Assembly (NCBI GenBank): GCA_002405525.1
Contig: DHLY01000093.1
Coordinates: forward strand, 8,201 to 22,304
Direction of reading: 5' to 3'
DNA length: 14,104 nt
DNA from: Proteobacteria bacterium UBA4656
GTDB taxonomy: Bacteria; Pseudomonadota; Gammaproteobacteria; Xanthomonadales; Ahniellaceae
Shown in pieces: positions 6,490 through 13,739 of the stretch. The position numbers and the translations under genes are program-made. The notes beneath the pieces are model-generated. The model searched no databases, was not told the DNA's origin, and worked only from the letters and a program-made list of their open reading frames with translations. Each line of letters opens with the position of its first letter. The first letter of the stretch is position 1.

Positions 6490-7383
6490 TCAGTCGCCGA
6501 TTCCCGGAACCGGAAGCGCGCGTGCGCGCGGCAGGCGGGCGGGATCGAAGTCGAGGCAGGCCAGCGCCAGCGCTGCTTCCGGACTCCGCAGGTCGCGGAA
6601 TGGCACCAGCGGCCAGCCGAGGAAGGCGAGCGCGGCGCGCAGTGCCGGCATCGGGTCGCGTGGATCGATTGCCAGGCTGCCAGACGACTTGCCCAGCTTC
6701 GCCCCCGCCGCATCGACGGCCAGCGGCAGATGGAAATAGTCCGGGGTCGGCAGCCCGAGCAGCCGCTGCAGCAATAGCTGCCGTGGCGTGGAGTCCAGCA
6801 GGTCGGCGCCGCGCACCACCTCGTTGATACCCTGCGCGGCGTCGTCGACCACCGCGGCCAGTTGGTAGGCCGGCCAGGAATCGGCGCGCCAGATCACGAA
6901 GTCGCCGACCTCTTGCGCGAGGTCCTGGCAGTAGCGGCCCTGCACCGGGTCGTGGAAGCAGATCGATCCGGCGGGGGCGCGAAGGCGGTAGGCCGGGGTG
7001 CGCGCGGCGTCGGATGGAACGACGCACGCGCGGTGGATCGCGTCGGCGCCGAGGTCGCCACGGCTGCAGCGGCACTCGAATGCGGCGCCTGCCGCCAGCA
7101 GCCGTTCGAGCGCCGCGCGGTAGAAAGGGATGCGCTGCGACTGGTACTCGATGGGCTCGTCGGAGGCCATGCCGAAGTCGCCGAGGGTTTCGATGATGCG
7201 CACGGCCGCGCCGGGCACCTCGCGCCGGGGATCGAGATCCTCGATGCGCACGATCCAGGTGCCGCCGGCGACCCGGGCGCGGACCCAACTGCCCACCGCG
7301 GCGACCAGCGAGCCGAAATGCAGGTCGCCGGTAGGCGATGGGGCGAAGCGACCGCGGTAAGGATGGGTGCCGCCCGGCATCAT
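6490..7383 (-). CDS. gluQ: Glutamyl-Q tRNA(Asp) synthetase GluQ
   Basis: GluQ-RS is a truncated relative of glutamyl-tRNA synthetase without the anticodon-binding domain; it attaches glutamate to queuosine at position 34 of tRNA(Asp). The 297 aa product has RFAPSPTGDLHFGSL (12-26), with HFGS in place of HIGH, and WIVRIEDLDPRRE (43-55). A C-x-C zinc knuckle (C104, C106) is followed by C120. KLGKS (229-233) replaces KMSKS. It ends soon after the catalytic core, as expected. Two in-frame ATG codons stand together at 7383 and 7380; the first is used here, with a weak GGGAA upstream. In many gammaproteobacteria this gene follows dksA, but here its upstream neighbour is the divergent htpX. Confidence 0.94.
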   Translation of the reverse strand: MMPGGTHPYRGRFAPSPTGDLHFGSLVAAVGSWVRARVAGGTWIVRIEDLDPRREVPGAAVRIIETLGDFGMASDEPIEYQSQRIPFYRAALERLLAAGAAFECRCSRGDLGADAIHRACVVPSDAARTPAYRLRAPAGSICFHDPVQGRYCQDLAQEVGDFVIWRADSWPAYQLAAVVDDAAQGINEVVRGADLLDSTPRQLLLQRLLGLPTPDYFHLPLAVDAAGAKLGKSSGSLAIDPRDPMPALRAALAFLGWPLVPFRDLRSPEAALALACLDFDPARLPRARALPVPGIGD

Positions 7384-7424
7384 TGCGAAATTCCCGTCAA
7401 TTGCGTACGCCGATCGCGATTGCC

Positions 7425-7445
7425 TGTTGCGGTTGAAAAGCAACA
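7425..7445. promoter_or_regulatory. Small dyad over the htpX -35 region (possible operator)
   Basis: TGTTGC at 7425-7430 and GCAACA at 7440-7445 form a 6-bp inverted repeat with a 9-nt spacer that contains most of the TTGAAA -35 box. Its place in the gluQ/htpX divergent gap would suit a repressor site. Six pairs can arise by chance, and it does not match CIRCE or another operator I recognise. Confidence 0.25.
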
Positions 7446-7462
7446 CGCCGACCCGACATAGT
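7432..7462 (+). promoter_or_regulatory. Heat-shock (sigma32)-like promoter of htpX, overlapping a sigma70-like one
   Basis: GTTGAAA (7432-7438) resembles the sigma32 -35 box CTTGAAA. After 13 nt comes CCCGACATA (7452-7460), a partial match to the sigma32 -10 box CCCCATnT. The same bases also give a sigma70 reading: TTGAAA (7433-7438), an 18-nt spacer and CATAGT (7457-7462). A transcript would start near 7467-7470, leaving a leader of about 55 nt before the htpX ATG. htpX of Escherichia coli belongs to the heat-shock and Cpx envelope-stress regulons, so the site makes sense, but the -10 match is imperfect. Confidence 0.5.
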
Positions 7463-7523
7463 GCGCAGGCCGTCCCACCACCCACGCGTGCGGCCCGAAC
7501 GACCCACCAGGAGCCAAGGCACC

Positions 7524-8390
7524 ATGATGCGGATCATCCTCTTCCTCGCCACCAACCTCGCGGTGATGGTGGTTGCGTCCATCGTGTTCAATCTGCTGGG
7601 CCTGAGCAAGTTCACCGCGCAATACGGGGTGGACTACGGCGGGATGCTCGTGTTCTGCGCGCTGTTCGGCTTCGGCGGCGCTTTTATCTCGCTGGCGCTT
7701 TCGAAGTGGATGGCCAAGCGCGCCACCGGCGCCTACGTGATCGAGCAGCCGCGCAACGAGATGGAAGCATGGCTGGTCGCCACTGTCCGGCGCCAGGCCG
7801 AGAAGTCCGGCATCGGGATGCCCGAGGTCGCGATCTACGACGCGCCGGAGATCAACGCCTTCGCCACCGGCATGAACCGCAACAATGCGCTGGTCGCGGT
7901 CAGCACCGGCTTGCTGCGGCAGATGGATCGCCGTGAGGTCGAGGCCGTGCTGGCCCACGAGGTCGGTCACGTCGCCAACGGCGATATGGTGACCCTGACC
8001 CTGATCCAGGGCGTGGTGAACACCTTCGTGATGTTCTTCGCGCGGATCATCGGCAACCTGATCGATCGCGTAGTGTTCAAGAACGAGGAGGGCCCGGGCA
8101 TCGCTTATTTTCTGAGCGTGTTCGTGCTCGAAGTCGTTTTCGGCATCCTGGCGTCCTTCGTGGTCGCGTGGTTCTCGCGCCGTCGCGAGTTCCGGGCCGA
8201 CGCCGCGGGCGCCGCGCTGGAAGGCCGCGAGGCGATGGTTTCGGCGCTGGCGCGGCTGAAGACCGCGCACGAACCATCGACTCTGCCGAAGGAGATCGCC
8301 GCGTTCGGAATCAGCGGCGGCATCGGCCGGTTGCTGGCGAGTCATCCGCCGCTGGAGGAACGCATCGAGGCCCTGCGCCTGGCGGCCTGA
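7524..8390 (+). CDS. htpX: Membrane zinc metalloprotease HtpX
   Basis: HtpX is an inner-membrane M48-family protease that degrades misfolded membrane proteins alongside FtsH. The 288 aa product has an N-terminal hairpin of two membrane segments (about 3-25 and 40-60) and the zinc motif HEVGH (145-149, in [13 protein letters not shown]). Two more hydrophobic segments follow (about 159-180 and 193-216), then the third zinc ligand E222 in [10 protein letters not shown]. The C-terminus has the family's [12 protein letters not shown]. The first of two adjacent ATG codons (7524, 7527) is favoured by an AGGAG Shine-Dalgarno ending 10 nt upstream; the [11 protein letters not shown] start is typical. 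It stands as a single gene with its own promoter and terminator, divergent from gluQ and convergent with the FimX-like gene. Confidence 0.97.
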   Translation: MMRIILFLATNLAVMVVASIVFNLLGLSKFTAQYGVDYGGMLVFCALFGFGGAFISLALSKWMAKRATGAYVIEQPRNEMEAWLVATVRRQAEKSGIGMPEVAIYDAPEINAFATGMNRNNALVAVSTGLLRQMDRREVEAVLAHEVGHVANGDMVTLTLIQGVVNTFVMFFARIIGNLIDRVVFKNEEGPGIAYFLSVFVLEVVFGILASFVVAWFSRRREFRADAAGAALEGREAMVSALARLKTAHEPSTLPKEIAAFGISGGIGRLLASHPPLEERIEALRLAA

Positions 8391-8414
8391 CTGATCCGCT
8401 GTTCCGTGCTTGCA

Positions 8415-8440
8415 GACAGCCCGGCCCCGGCCGGGCTGTC
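8415..8440 (+). terminator. Intrinsic terminator hairpin after htpX
   Basis: A perfect 12-bp stem, GACAGCCCGGCC (8415-8426) pairing with 8429-8440 around CC, begins 25 nt after the htpX stop. It is followed by GCTTTCG, a short U run. It most likely ends htpX transcription. Confidence 0.75.
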
Positions 8441-8499
8441 GCTTTCGGGGCGGCTCGATACGGCGTCGCGCGTGCGGGTCCGGCGGCTGATCGGTGGAA

Positions 8500-8549
8500 C
8501 GCGCCGCGCTCCGCTGCTGCGCGGAACGCCTCGCGTCCGCGCCGCGCTC
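8500..8549. repeat. Short GC-rich direct repeats at the 3' end of the fimX-like gene
   Basis: CGCGCCGCGCTC occurs at 8500-8511 and again at 8538-8549, the second copy running into the stop codon of the minus-strand gene. GGAACGC is also repeated (8496-8502, 8523-8529). TCCGC/GCGGA (8510-8514/8521-8525) can form a small hairpin, a weak candidate end signal for the fimX-like transcript. This may be slippage in GC-rich sequence. Confidence 0.35.
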
Positions 8550-10605
8550 AATGACTGAAGTCGTAGGACATCGTCCGCTCGGGCTCCTGCAGAAACCTGC
8601 CCTGGACGAAGTTGACGCCGCAGCCGAACAGGATGGACATGCTGGCTGCGTCCTCGACGAACTCGGCGACGGTGAGCTTGCCCGCGGCATGCGCCTGGTC
8701 GCAGATCTGTCGGATGCGCTGCTGATTCTCGCCGTTGCGCGGCAGGTCGGCCATGAACGTGCGGTCGACCTTTAGGTACCGGCAATCGAGGTGCTTGAGC
8801 AGCTGGAAGCTGTTGATCCCGGCGCCGAACTGCTCGACCGCGAAGCCGGCGTGCAGCTGCGCGAGGCCCTTCTGGAACGCTCGAACCGGCTTCAGATTGG
8901 TGGTGACGATGCTTTCGGGCATCTCGAACACCAGGCGGCTTCCGGACACCCGGTTCGCCTTCAGCTGGGCCGCGAGCCAAGGCAGCAGCGTCGCGTCCTC
9001 GATGGTGGGCACCGTGATCTTGACAAACAGCACGGTGCCGCGCCGGGCTCGTTCGCGCTCGGCGGCGGTTCGCACGACCGCGTCGACGACCCAGCGGTCG
9101 ATCTCCGGCAGCAGGCCGTTCTTCTCCGCCACCCGCATGAACTCACTGGGCGCCAGTTCGCCCTCGGCAGAGGGGAGGCGCAGGAGGGCTTCGTAGAATT
9201 CGCCCTCCACCCCGTGCAAGCTCACGATCGGCTGGAACAGCAGAACGAAGCCATCCTTGTCCAGCGCGGTGCGGATTTCTCCCAGGCGCCGACTTTCCGC
9301 CGCCACGGCCGCCTTGTCCTGTGCGCCGGGGTCGTGGACCTGGACCCGGTTGCCGCCGGCGTCCTGCGCCTCCTGCAGCGCGCGCGCCGCGGCGGCAAGG
9401 ATTGACTCCGCGTTCGCGATGCGTTCACCCACCAGCACGGCCCCAATGCTCACCGGCAGCGGCAGCGAACGGCCCCCGGCCTCGATGATATGGCCTTCGA
9501 AGCCGCGGCGCAGCGCGTGCGCGACCCGCACGGCTTCATCGTGCGAACGGCGCCGCAACAGCAGCATCAGCGCGTTGTCGGCGAAGCGCGCCGCCACGTC
9601 ATCGGGTCCGGCCACCGCGCGCACGCGCTCGGCGAGGTCGGCGATCACGAGGTCGGCATTGCCCAGGCCCACCGCGTCGATCACCGATCGCCAGTGGTCG
9701 GGTTCGACGTACAGCAACGCGATGTCATTGCGCCCCTCGGCGGCTTCGCTGACCGCGCTGTCGAGCTCGCGCAGCAGGTGCTGGCGGTTGCGCAGGCCGC
9801 TGACGAGGTCGGTGTCCGGCGGCGGGGCGGTGGCCGACTGCTGCCGGCGCAGGGTGATCTGCTGGCAGGGTTCGCCCTCGAAGGTGGCGGCGGCGAACTC
9901 CATTACCGCGTCGAATGCGGTGGCGTCTGATCTTCGGCCCTTGATGACCAGTTGCGCGGGCGGCTTCTCTCCCTTCGACAGCTTCTTCAGCAGCGCCTTG
10001 AAGCCGTCCGCCGCCTCTGATGCGATGATGTCGAGGATCGGCGTGCCCTCGATTTCCTCGAAGTCGGTGAAGCCGAACAGCTCGAGATAGGCGCGGTTGG
10101 CGCGCACATGCATGCCTTCGTGCACGAACGCGATCGGGTCGCGCGAGGAGTCGAGCAGCGCGTCGCAGCGGCGCTCGCTCTCCTTGAGGGCGGCGTCGAG
10201 CCGACGCAGCGCGCGGCGGCAGCCGAGGTCTTCCACTTCCCGCCGCACCACCGCGGCCAGGTGATCCGGCGCGCCGCGCAGCGCCAGTGCGCGGACCCGA
10301 TCCTGCAGCGCCTGCATCGCCGCCTGGTCGTCCAGCGCGGCGACCAGGGCGATGACCGGGCAATCACGGCTGGCCTGCTCGACCAGCTGTACCGCGTCGG
10401 CCGGGGTGGCGATCCGCGAGCGCGCGTCGGCGAGCAGCAGGTCGACGTCTTGCGCTGCGAGCGCTGCGGCCAGCGCGTCGCGCGAGTCCGCGCGCTGGGC
10501 GCGCACCGGCACCCCGGCGGTGCGCAGCAAACTGACCACCTGCTCAGCTTCCTCGGCCGAGTCTTCGACCAGCAGCAGGCGGATGATCGGGTCTTTCTTC
10601 GGCAT
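8548..10605 (-). CDS. FimX-like c-di-GMP effector (receiver-PAS-degenerate GGDEF-degenerate EAL)
   Basis: The 685 aa product has four domains: receiver-like (about 7-125), PAS (about 145-255), GGDEF (about 265-425) and EAL (about 440-680). The receiver keeps E14, D15 and D60 but not the usual conserved Thr/Ser and Lys, so it is probably not phosphorylated normally. The GGDEF signature has become ADNAL (342-346), implying no cyclase activity. The EAL motif survives (E472-L474), but the metal-binding Asn is Lys529, the DDFG pair is E591-Q592, and AEGVE reads AEFVE, so hydrolysis is unlikely. FimX in Pseudomonas and Xanthomonas, with this layout and length, binds c-di-GMP and controls type IV pilus twitching. 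The ATG at 10605 has a GGGAGG Shine-Dalgarno; the open stretch upstream starts at a TTG and lacks homology. PPP occurs at 261-263. Confidence 0.85.
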   Translation of the reverse strand: MPKKDPIIRLLLVEDSAEEAEQVVSLLRTAGVPVRAQRADSRDALAAALAAQDVDLLLADARSRIATPADAVQLVEQASRDCPVIALVAALDDQAAMQALQDRVRALALRGAPDHLAAVVRREVEDLGCRRALRRLDAALKESERRCDALLDSSRDPIAFVHEGMHVRANRAYLELFGFTDFEEIEGTPILDIIASEAADGFKALLKKLSKGEKPPAQLVIKGRRSDATAFDAVMEFAAATFEGEPCQQITLRRQQSATAPPPDTDLVSGLRNRQHLLRELDSAVSEAAEGRNDIALLYVEPDHWRSVIDAVGLGNADLVIADLAERVRAVAGPDDVAARFADNALMLLLRRRSHDEAVRVAHALRRGFEGHIIEAGGRSLPLPVSIGAVLVGERIANAESILAAAARALQEAQDAGGNRVQVHDPGAQDKAAVAAESRRLGEIRTALDKDGFVLLFQPIVSLHGVEGEFYEALLRLPSAEGELAPSEFMRVAEKNGLLPEIDRWVVDAVVRTAAERERARRGTVLFVKITVPTIEDATLLPWLAAQLKANRVSGSRLVFEMPESIVTTNLKPVRAFQKGLAQLHAGFAVEQFGAGINSFQLLKHLDCRYLKVDRTFMADLPRNGENQQRIRQICDQAHAAGKLTVAEFVEDAASMSILFGCGVNFVQGRFLQEPERTMSYDFSH

Positions 10606-10685
10606 CTCGCGCCTCCCGGGAGCCCCGCCTTGTACCCGAAAGCGGAGAGCTTTTCCACTATGCAACAAACAGTTCCGGCATTTTC

Positions 10686-11690
10686 CTAAAGCGGAACCTT
10701 GTACGGCGCTCCAGCCGTTTCGCGGACCAGTCGCGGCACCAGGTAGCCCGGCAGCGAGCGCCGGAGGGCCGCCTGCAGGGTGAGTGCCGCGGCGTCGTCG
10801 ACCGCGAAGTGGGCGGCGCCGGCGACGCGGTCGAGCTGATGCAGGTAGTACGGCAGCGCGCCTTGCGCGAACAGTCCTTCCGAGAGCGCGACCAGCGCGG
10901 CCGCATCGTCATTGACCCCGCGCAGCAGCACGGACTGGTTGAGCAGAGTGGCGCCGGCGGCGCGCAGCGCGGCGAAGGCCCGCGCGGTGCCGGCGTCGAG
11001 TTCGTTCGGATGGTTGGCATGCAGCACCACCACCAGAGGCACGTGCAATTCCTCGATCCAGCGAAGGAGGCCGGCATCGACCCGGTCAGGCAGGACCACC
11101 GGCAGCCGGGTATGGACCCGCAGCCTGCGGACGTGCGACAAGCGACGCAGTCCGTCGGACAGTTCGTTCAGCCGCCCGTCCGACAGCGACCACGGGTCGC
11201 CGCCCGAGAGCAGGACCTCCTCGACTTCGGGGTGTGCCGCGAGCCAGGCCAGCGCGCCGTGCCAGCGGTCGGTCGCGGCTCCCTCGTCGGCGTAGGGAAA
11301 GTGGCGGCGGAAGCAGTACCTGCAGTGCACCGCGCAGCTGCCGGTGGCGACCAGCAGCGCGCGACCGGAATACTTGTGCAGCACGCCGGGCGCCGCGCGG
11401 CTGGCGAGGTCGCCCACCGCGTCGACACCGTAGCCTTCGACCACGTGATCCTCCTCGGCCAGCGGCAGGACCTGGCGCAACAGTGGATCGAGCGGGTCGC
11501 CGCGCCGCATGCGGGCCAGAAAGGCGCGCGGCACGCGCATCGGGAAAGGCCGCAAGGCGTCGTCCGCAACCGCCGGACGAGACGGCGCGAGGTCAAGCGC
11601 GGCGAGCAGTTCGTTCGGATCGCTGATTGCCTCGCGCCATTGACGCTGCCACGGTATCGAATGCGCTGCGGCCGGGGTTGCGGTTATCAT
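10686..11690 (-). CDS. epmB: EF-P-(R)-beta-lysine pathway enzyme EpmB (lysine 2,3-aminomutase)
   Basis: EpmB is a radical-SAM, PLP-dependent aminomutase that converts lysine to (R)-beta-lysine for modifying elongation factor P. The 334 aa product carries the iron-sulfur motif C119-x3-C123-x2-C126 (SCAVHCRYCFRRHFPY). It also has LLSGGDPWSL (160-169), VHTRLPVVLP (192-201), LLNQSVLLRGVND (249-261) and LPYYLHQLD (279-287), all typical of the family. Near the C-terminus PGYLVPRLVRE precedes K331, a candidate PLP lysine. The length is close to E. coli EpmB (342 aa). The ATG at 11690 is preferred over an adjacent GTG; the Shine-Dalgarno is weak (GGGAAG). It is divergent from efp, its pathway target, with 96 nt between, and lies 80 nt upstream of the FimX-like gene in the same direction. 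Confidence 0.96.
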   Translation of the reverse strand: MITATPAAAHSIPWQRQWREAISDPNELLAALDLAPSRPAVADDALRPFPMRVPRAFLARMRRGDPLDPLLRQVLPLAEEDHVVEGYGVDAVGDLASRAAPGVLHKYSGRALLVATGSCAVHCRYCFRRHFPYADEGAATDRWHGALAWLAAHPEVEEVLLSGGDPWSLSDGRLNELSDGLRRLSHVRRLRVHTRLPVVLPDRVDAGLLRWIEELHVPLVVVLHANHPNELDAGTARAFAALRAAGATLLNQSVLLRGVNDDAAALVALSEGLFAQGALPYYLHQLDRVAGAAHFAVDDAAALTLQAALRRSLPGYLVPRLVRETAGAPYKVPL

Positions 11691-11786
11691 CACGGACTTC
11701 CCGGCTCGTCCGGGACCTCGTTTTGAGCCTGTCCCTCCAGTCTAGCCGTTCCGTCGGGGCGGCTTCCCAGCCCCCGGAGTTTCCGC
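11691..11786. promoter_or_regulatory. Divergent epmB/efp promoter region
   Basis: These 96 nt must hold the start signals for both genes unless they lie inside a coding region. On the minus strand TAGACT, covering 11740-11745, is a fair -10 for epmB. On the plus strand TTTTGA (11721-11726) could be part of an efp -35, with TCTAGC (11741-11746) as a poor -10 at a short 14-nt spacing. A CCCGG/CCGGG hairpin with a 5-nt loop lies at 11700-11714, in the epmB leader. No box is convincing. GGAG at 11776-11779 is the efp ribosome-binding site. Confidence 0.4.
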
Positions 11787-12353
11787 ATGGCCGCCTACGG
11801 CATGAATGACGTCAAGAACGGGATGAAGATCATCGTTGACGGCTACCCGTGCACGATCATCGACACCGACTACGTCAAGCCCGGCAAGGGCCAGGCGTTC
11901 ACCCGCGTCAGGTACCGCAATCTGAAGACCGGACGGGTGGTCGAGATGACCATGAAGTCGACCGACTCCGCCGAAGCGGCCGACGTGGTCGACACCGACA
12001 TGGAGTTCCTCTACTCGGACGGCGAGTTCTACCACTTCATGCACCCTGAGACCCACGAGCAGCTGGCGGCGGACGCCGCCGCGATGGGCGAGGCCTCGAA
12101 GTGGCTCAAGGGCAACGAGACCTGTGTGGTCACGCTCTGGAATGGCGCGCCGCTGACGGTGGCTGCGCCCAACTTTGTCGAACTGCAGATCGCGGAGACC
12201 GACCCCGGCGTGCGCGGCGACACCTCCGGTGGCGGCGGCAAGCCGGCCAAGCTGGAGACCGGCGCGGTCGTCCGGGTGCCGCTGTTCGTCGGGCAGGGCG
12301 AGACGATCCGGGTCGACACCCGCACCGGCGAATACGTTTCGCGGGTGAAGTGA
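11787..12353 (+). CDS. efp: Elongation factor P
   Basis: EF-P binds ribosomes stalled on polyproline stretches and stimulates peptide-bond formation. The 188 aa product matches the usual length. It shows the KOW-like N-terminal domain, the modified loop VKPGKGQAF with Lys34 at the tip, the OB domains, and the C-terminal signature [12 protein letters not shown]. Lys34 in the PGKG context is the site that EpmA and EpmB modify with beta-lysine, and epmB is the divergent neighbour, so the modification type is well supported. The ATG has a GGAG Shine-Dalgarno 7 nt upstream. The next gene starts 37 nt after the stop with no hairpin between, so read-through into it is likely. Confidence 0.98.
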   Translation: MAAYGMNDVKNGMKIIVDGYPCTIIDTDYVKPGKGQAFTRVRYRNLKTGRVVEMTMKSTDSAEAADVVDTDMEFLYSDGEFYHFMHPETHEQLAADAAAMGEASKWLKGNETCVVTLWNGAPLTVAAPNFVELQIAETDPGVRGDTSGGGGKPAKLETGAVVRVPLFVGQGETIRVDTRTGEYVSRVK

Positions 12354-12390
12354 AGTCGGCGCGGCGCACGGTGGACCCAGGACGCACGCG

Positions 12391-13725
12391 ATGAGCGCGC
12401 CGCCGCCCGCCGCGATCGACCTGCTGATCGAGGCAGCCTGGGTGGTTCCGGTGGAGCCGCACGGTGCAGTCCTCGAGCGGCACGCGGTGGCGGTGGACGC
12501 CGGGGTGATCGTCGCCGTGCAGCCGGTCGAGCCGGCGAGACGCTCTTTTGCCCCGCGCGAGCGGGTGACGCTGGCCCACCACGTCCTGTTGCCGGGCCTG
12601 GTCAACGCCCACGTCCACAACCCGATGACGCTGATGCGCGGGCTGGCCGACGACCTGCCGCTGAAGGAATGGCTGGAGAGCCACATCTGGCCGGCGGAGG
12701 CGCGCGCCATCGGGCCCGAGTTCGTCCGCGATGGCGTGGAGCTGGCGGTCGCCGAAATGCTGCGCGGCGGAACCACGGCGTGCAGCGAGAACTACTTCTT
12801 CCCTGACGTATGCGCGTCCACCTATCGCCGTCTCGGCTTCCGCGCCCTGGTCGGGCTGCCGGTGATCGAGTTCCCGAGCGCGTGGGCGCGCTCGCGCGAC
12901 GAGTACTTCGACAAGGCGACGGCGGTACACGACGACTACCGCCGCGACCCGCTGGTGCGGACCTGTTTCGCACCGCATGCGCCTTACACGGTGTCGGACG
13001 CGAGCTTCGAACGTATTCGCATGCTGTCCGACCAGCTCGACGTGCCGGTTCACCTGCACCTGCACGAGACTGCCGGCGAGTGCGACGACGGGCGTCGGGA
13101 GCACGGGGTGCGCCCGCTGCAGCGCATTCAGGGTCTCGGATTGCTGAATGACCGTTTGATCGCGGTCCACATGACCCAATTGGGTGACGCGGAGATCGAG
13201 ACCTGCGCACGCGCCGGCGCTTCGATCGTGCACTGTCCGGAGAGCAACCTGAAGCTCGCCAGCGGGTTCTGCCCGGTAGCGAAGCTCATCGCCGCCGGGA
13301 TCACCGTGGGCCTCGGCACCGACGGGTGCGCCAGCAACAACGATCTCGACATGTTCGGGGAGATGCGCACCGCCGCGCTGCTGGCCAAGGGCGTGGCGGG
13401 TGACCCGCGCGCGCTGGACGCCCCGTCGGCCCTGCGGATGGCGACCCTGGGCAGCGCACGCGCCATGGGCATCGGCGACCGGGTGGGGTCGATCGAGCCC
13501 GGCAAGCAGGCGGACCTGGCGGCGCTGCGGCTCGATGCGGTTGACTCGATGCCGTTCTATCACCTCGCCTCGCAGATCGTGTACGCCGGCAACCGTCGTG
13601 ACGTCAGCGACGTCTGGATCGGCGGGCGGCGCCGCCTGCGGGACGGCGCGTTGGTCGACCTGGACCCGGACGCACTGCGCGCGAAAGCCGCGCGCTGGCA
13701 GTGCTTCCTGGCGGGCAACGCGTGA
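12391..13725 (+). CDS. mtaD: TRZ/ATZ-family amidohydrolase, probable 5'-methylthioadenosine/S-adenosylhomocysteine deaminase
   Basis: This is a 444 aa member of the amidohydrolase superfamily. Metal ligands are visible: H74 and H76 in VNAHVHNPMTLMRG, H223 with E226 in HLHLHET, H260 in AVHMT, and D311 in GLGTDGCASNN. LADDLPLKEWLESHIWPAE (85-103) is typical of the MTA/SAH and related deaminases. The expected role is removing ammonia from methylthioadenosine or S-adenosylhomocysteine. A Pseudomonas aeruginosa relative in the same place before ubiG (PA3170) has been described as an MTA deaminase. The ATG has an AGGA Shine-Dalgarno 8 nt upstream. The protein begins MSAPPPAAID, an early PPP. It lies 37 nt after efp and 14 nt before ubiG. 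Substrate assignment within this family is uncertain. Confidence 0.82.
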   Translation: MSAPPPAAIDLLIEAAWVVPVEPHGAVLERHAVAVDAGVIVAVQPVEPARRSFAPRERVTLAHHVLLPGLVNAHVHNPMTLMRGLADDLPLKEWLESHIWPAEARAIGPEFVRDGVELAVAEMLRGGTTACSENYFFPDVCASTYRRLGFRALVGLPVIEFPSAWARSRDEYFDKATAVHDDYRRDPLVRTCFAPHAPYTVSDASFERIRMLSDQLDVPVHLHLHETAGECDDGRREHGVRPLQRIQGLGLLNDRLIAVHMTQLGDAEIETCARAGASIVHCPESNLKLASGFCPVAKLIAAGITVGLGTDGCASNNDLDMFGEMRTAALLAKGVAGDPRALDAPSALRMATLGSARAMGIGDRVGSIEPGKQADLAALRLDAVDSMPFYHLASQIVYAGNRRDVSDVWIGGRRRLRDGALVDLDPDALRAKAARWQCFLAGNA

Positions 13726-13739
13726 TTGCCGGAGGAAGC

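Noticed and set aside
7425..7445. A CIRCE/HrcA operator near htpX
   Set aside because: The 9-nt spacer fits, but the arms (TGTTGC/GCAACA) do not match the CIRCE arms TTAGCACTC/GAGTGCTAA.
8551..10668. An N-terminal extension of the FimX-like protein starting at 10668
   Set aside because: The extension begins at a TTG, has no homology to receivers, and is followed by an ATG with a strong Shine-Dalgarno directly before the conserved receiver start.
12130..13563. A 477-codon minus-strand frame opposite the efp/deaminase genes
   Set aside because: It is antisense to two firm genes and shows no family motif; long antisense frames are expected at this base composition.
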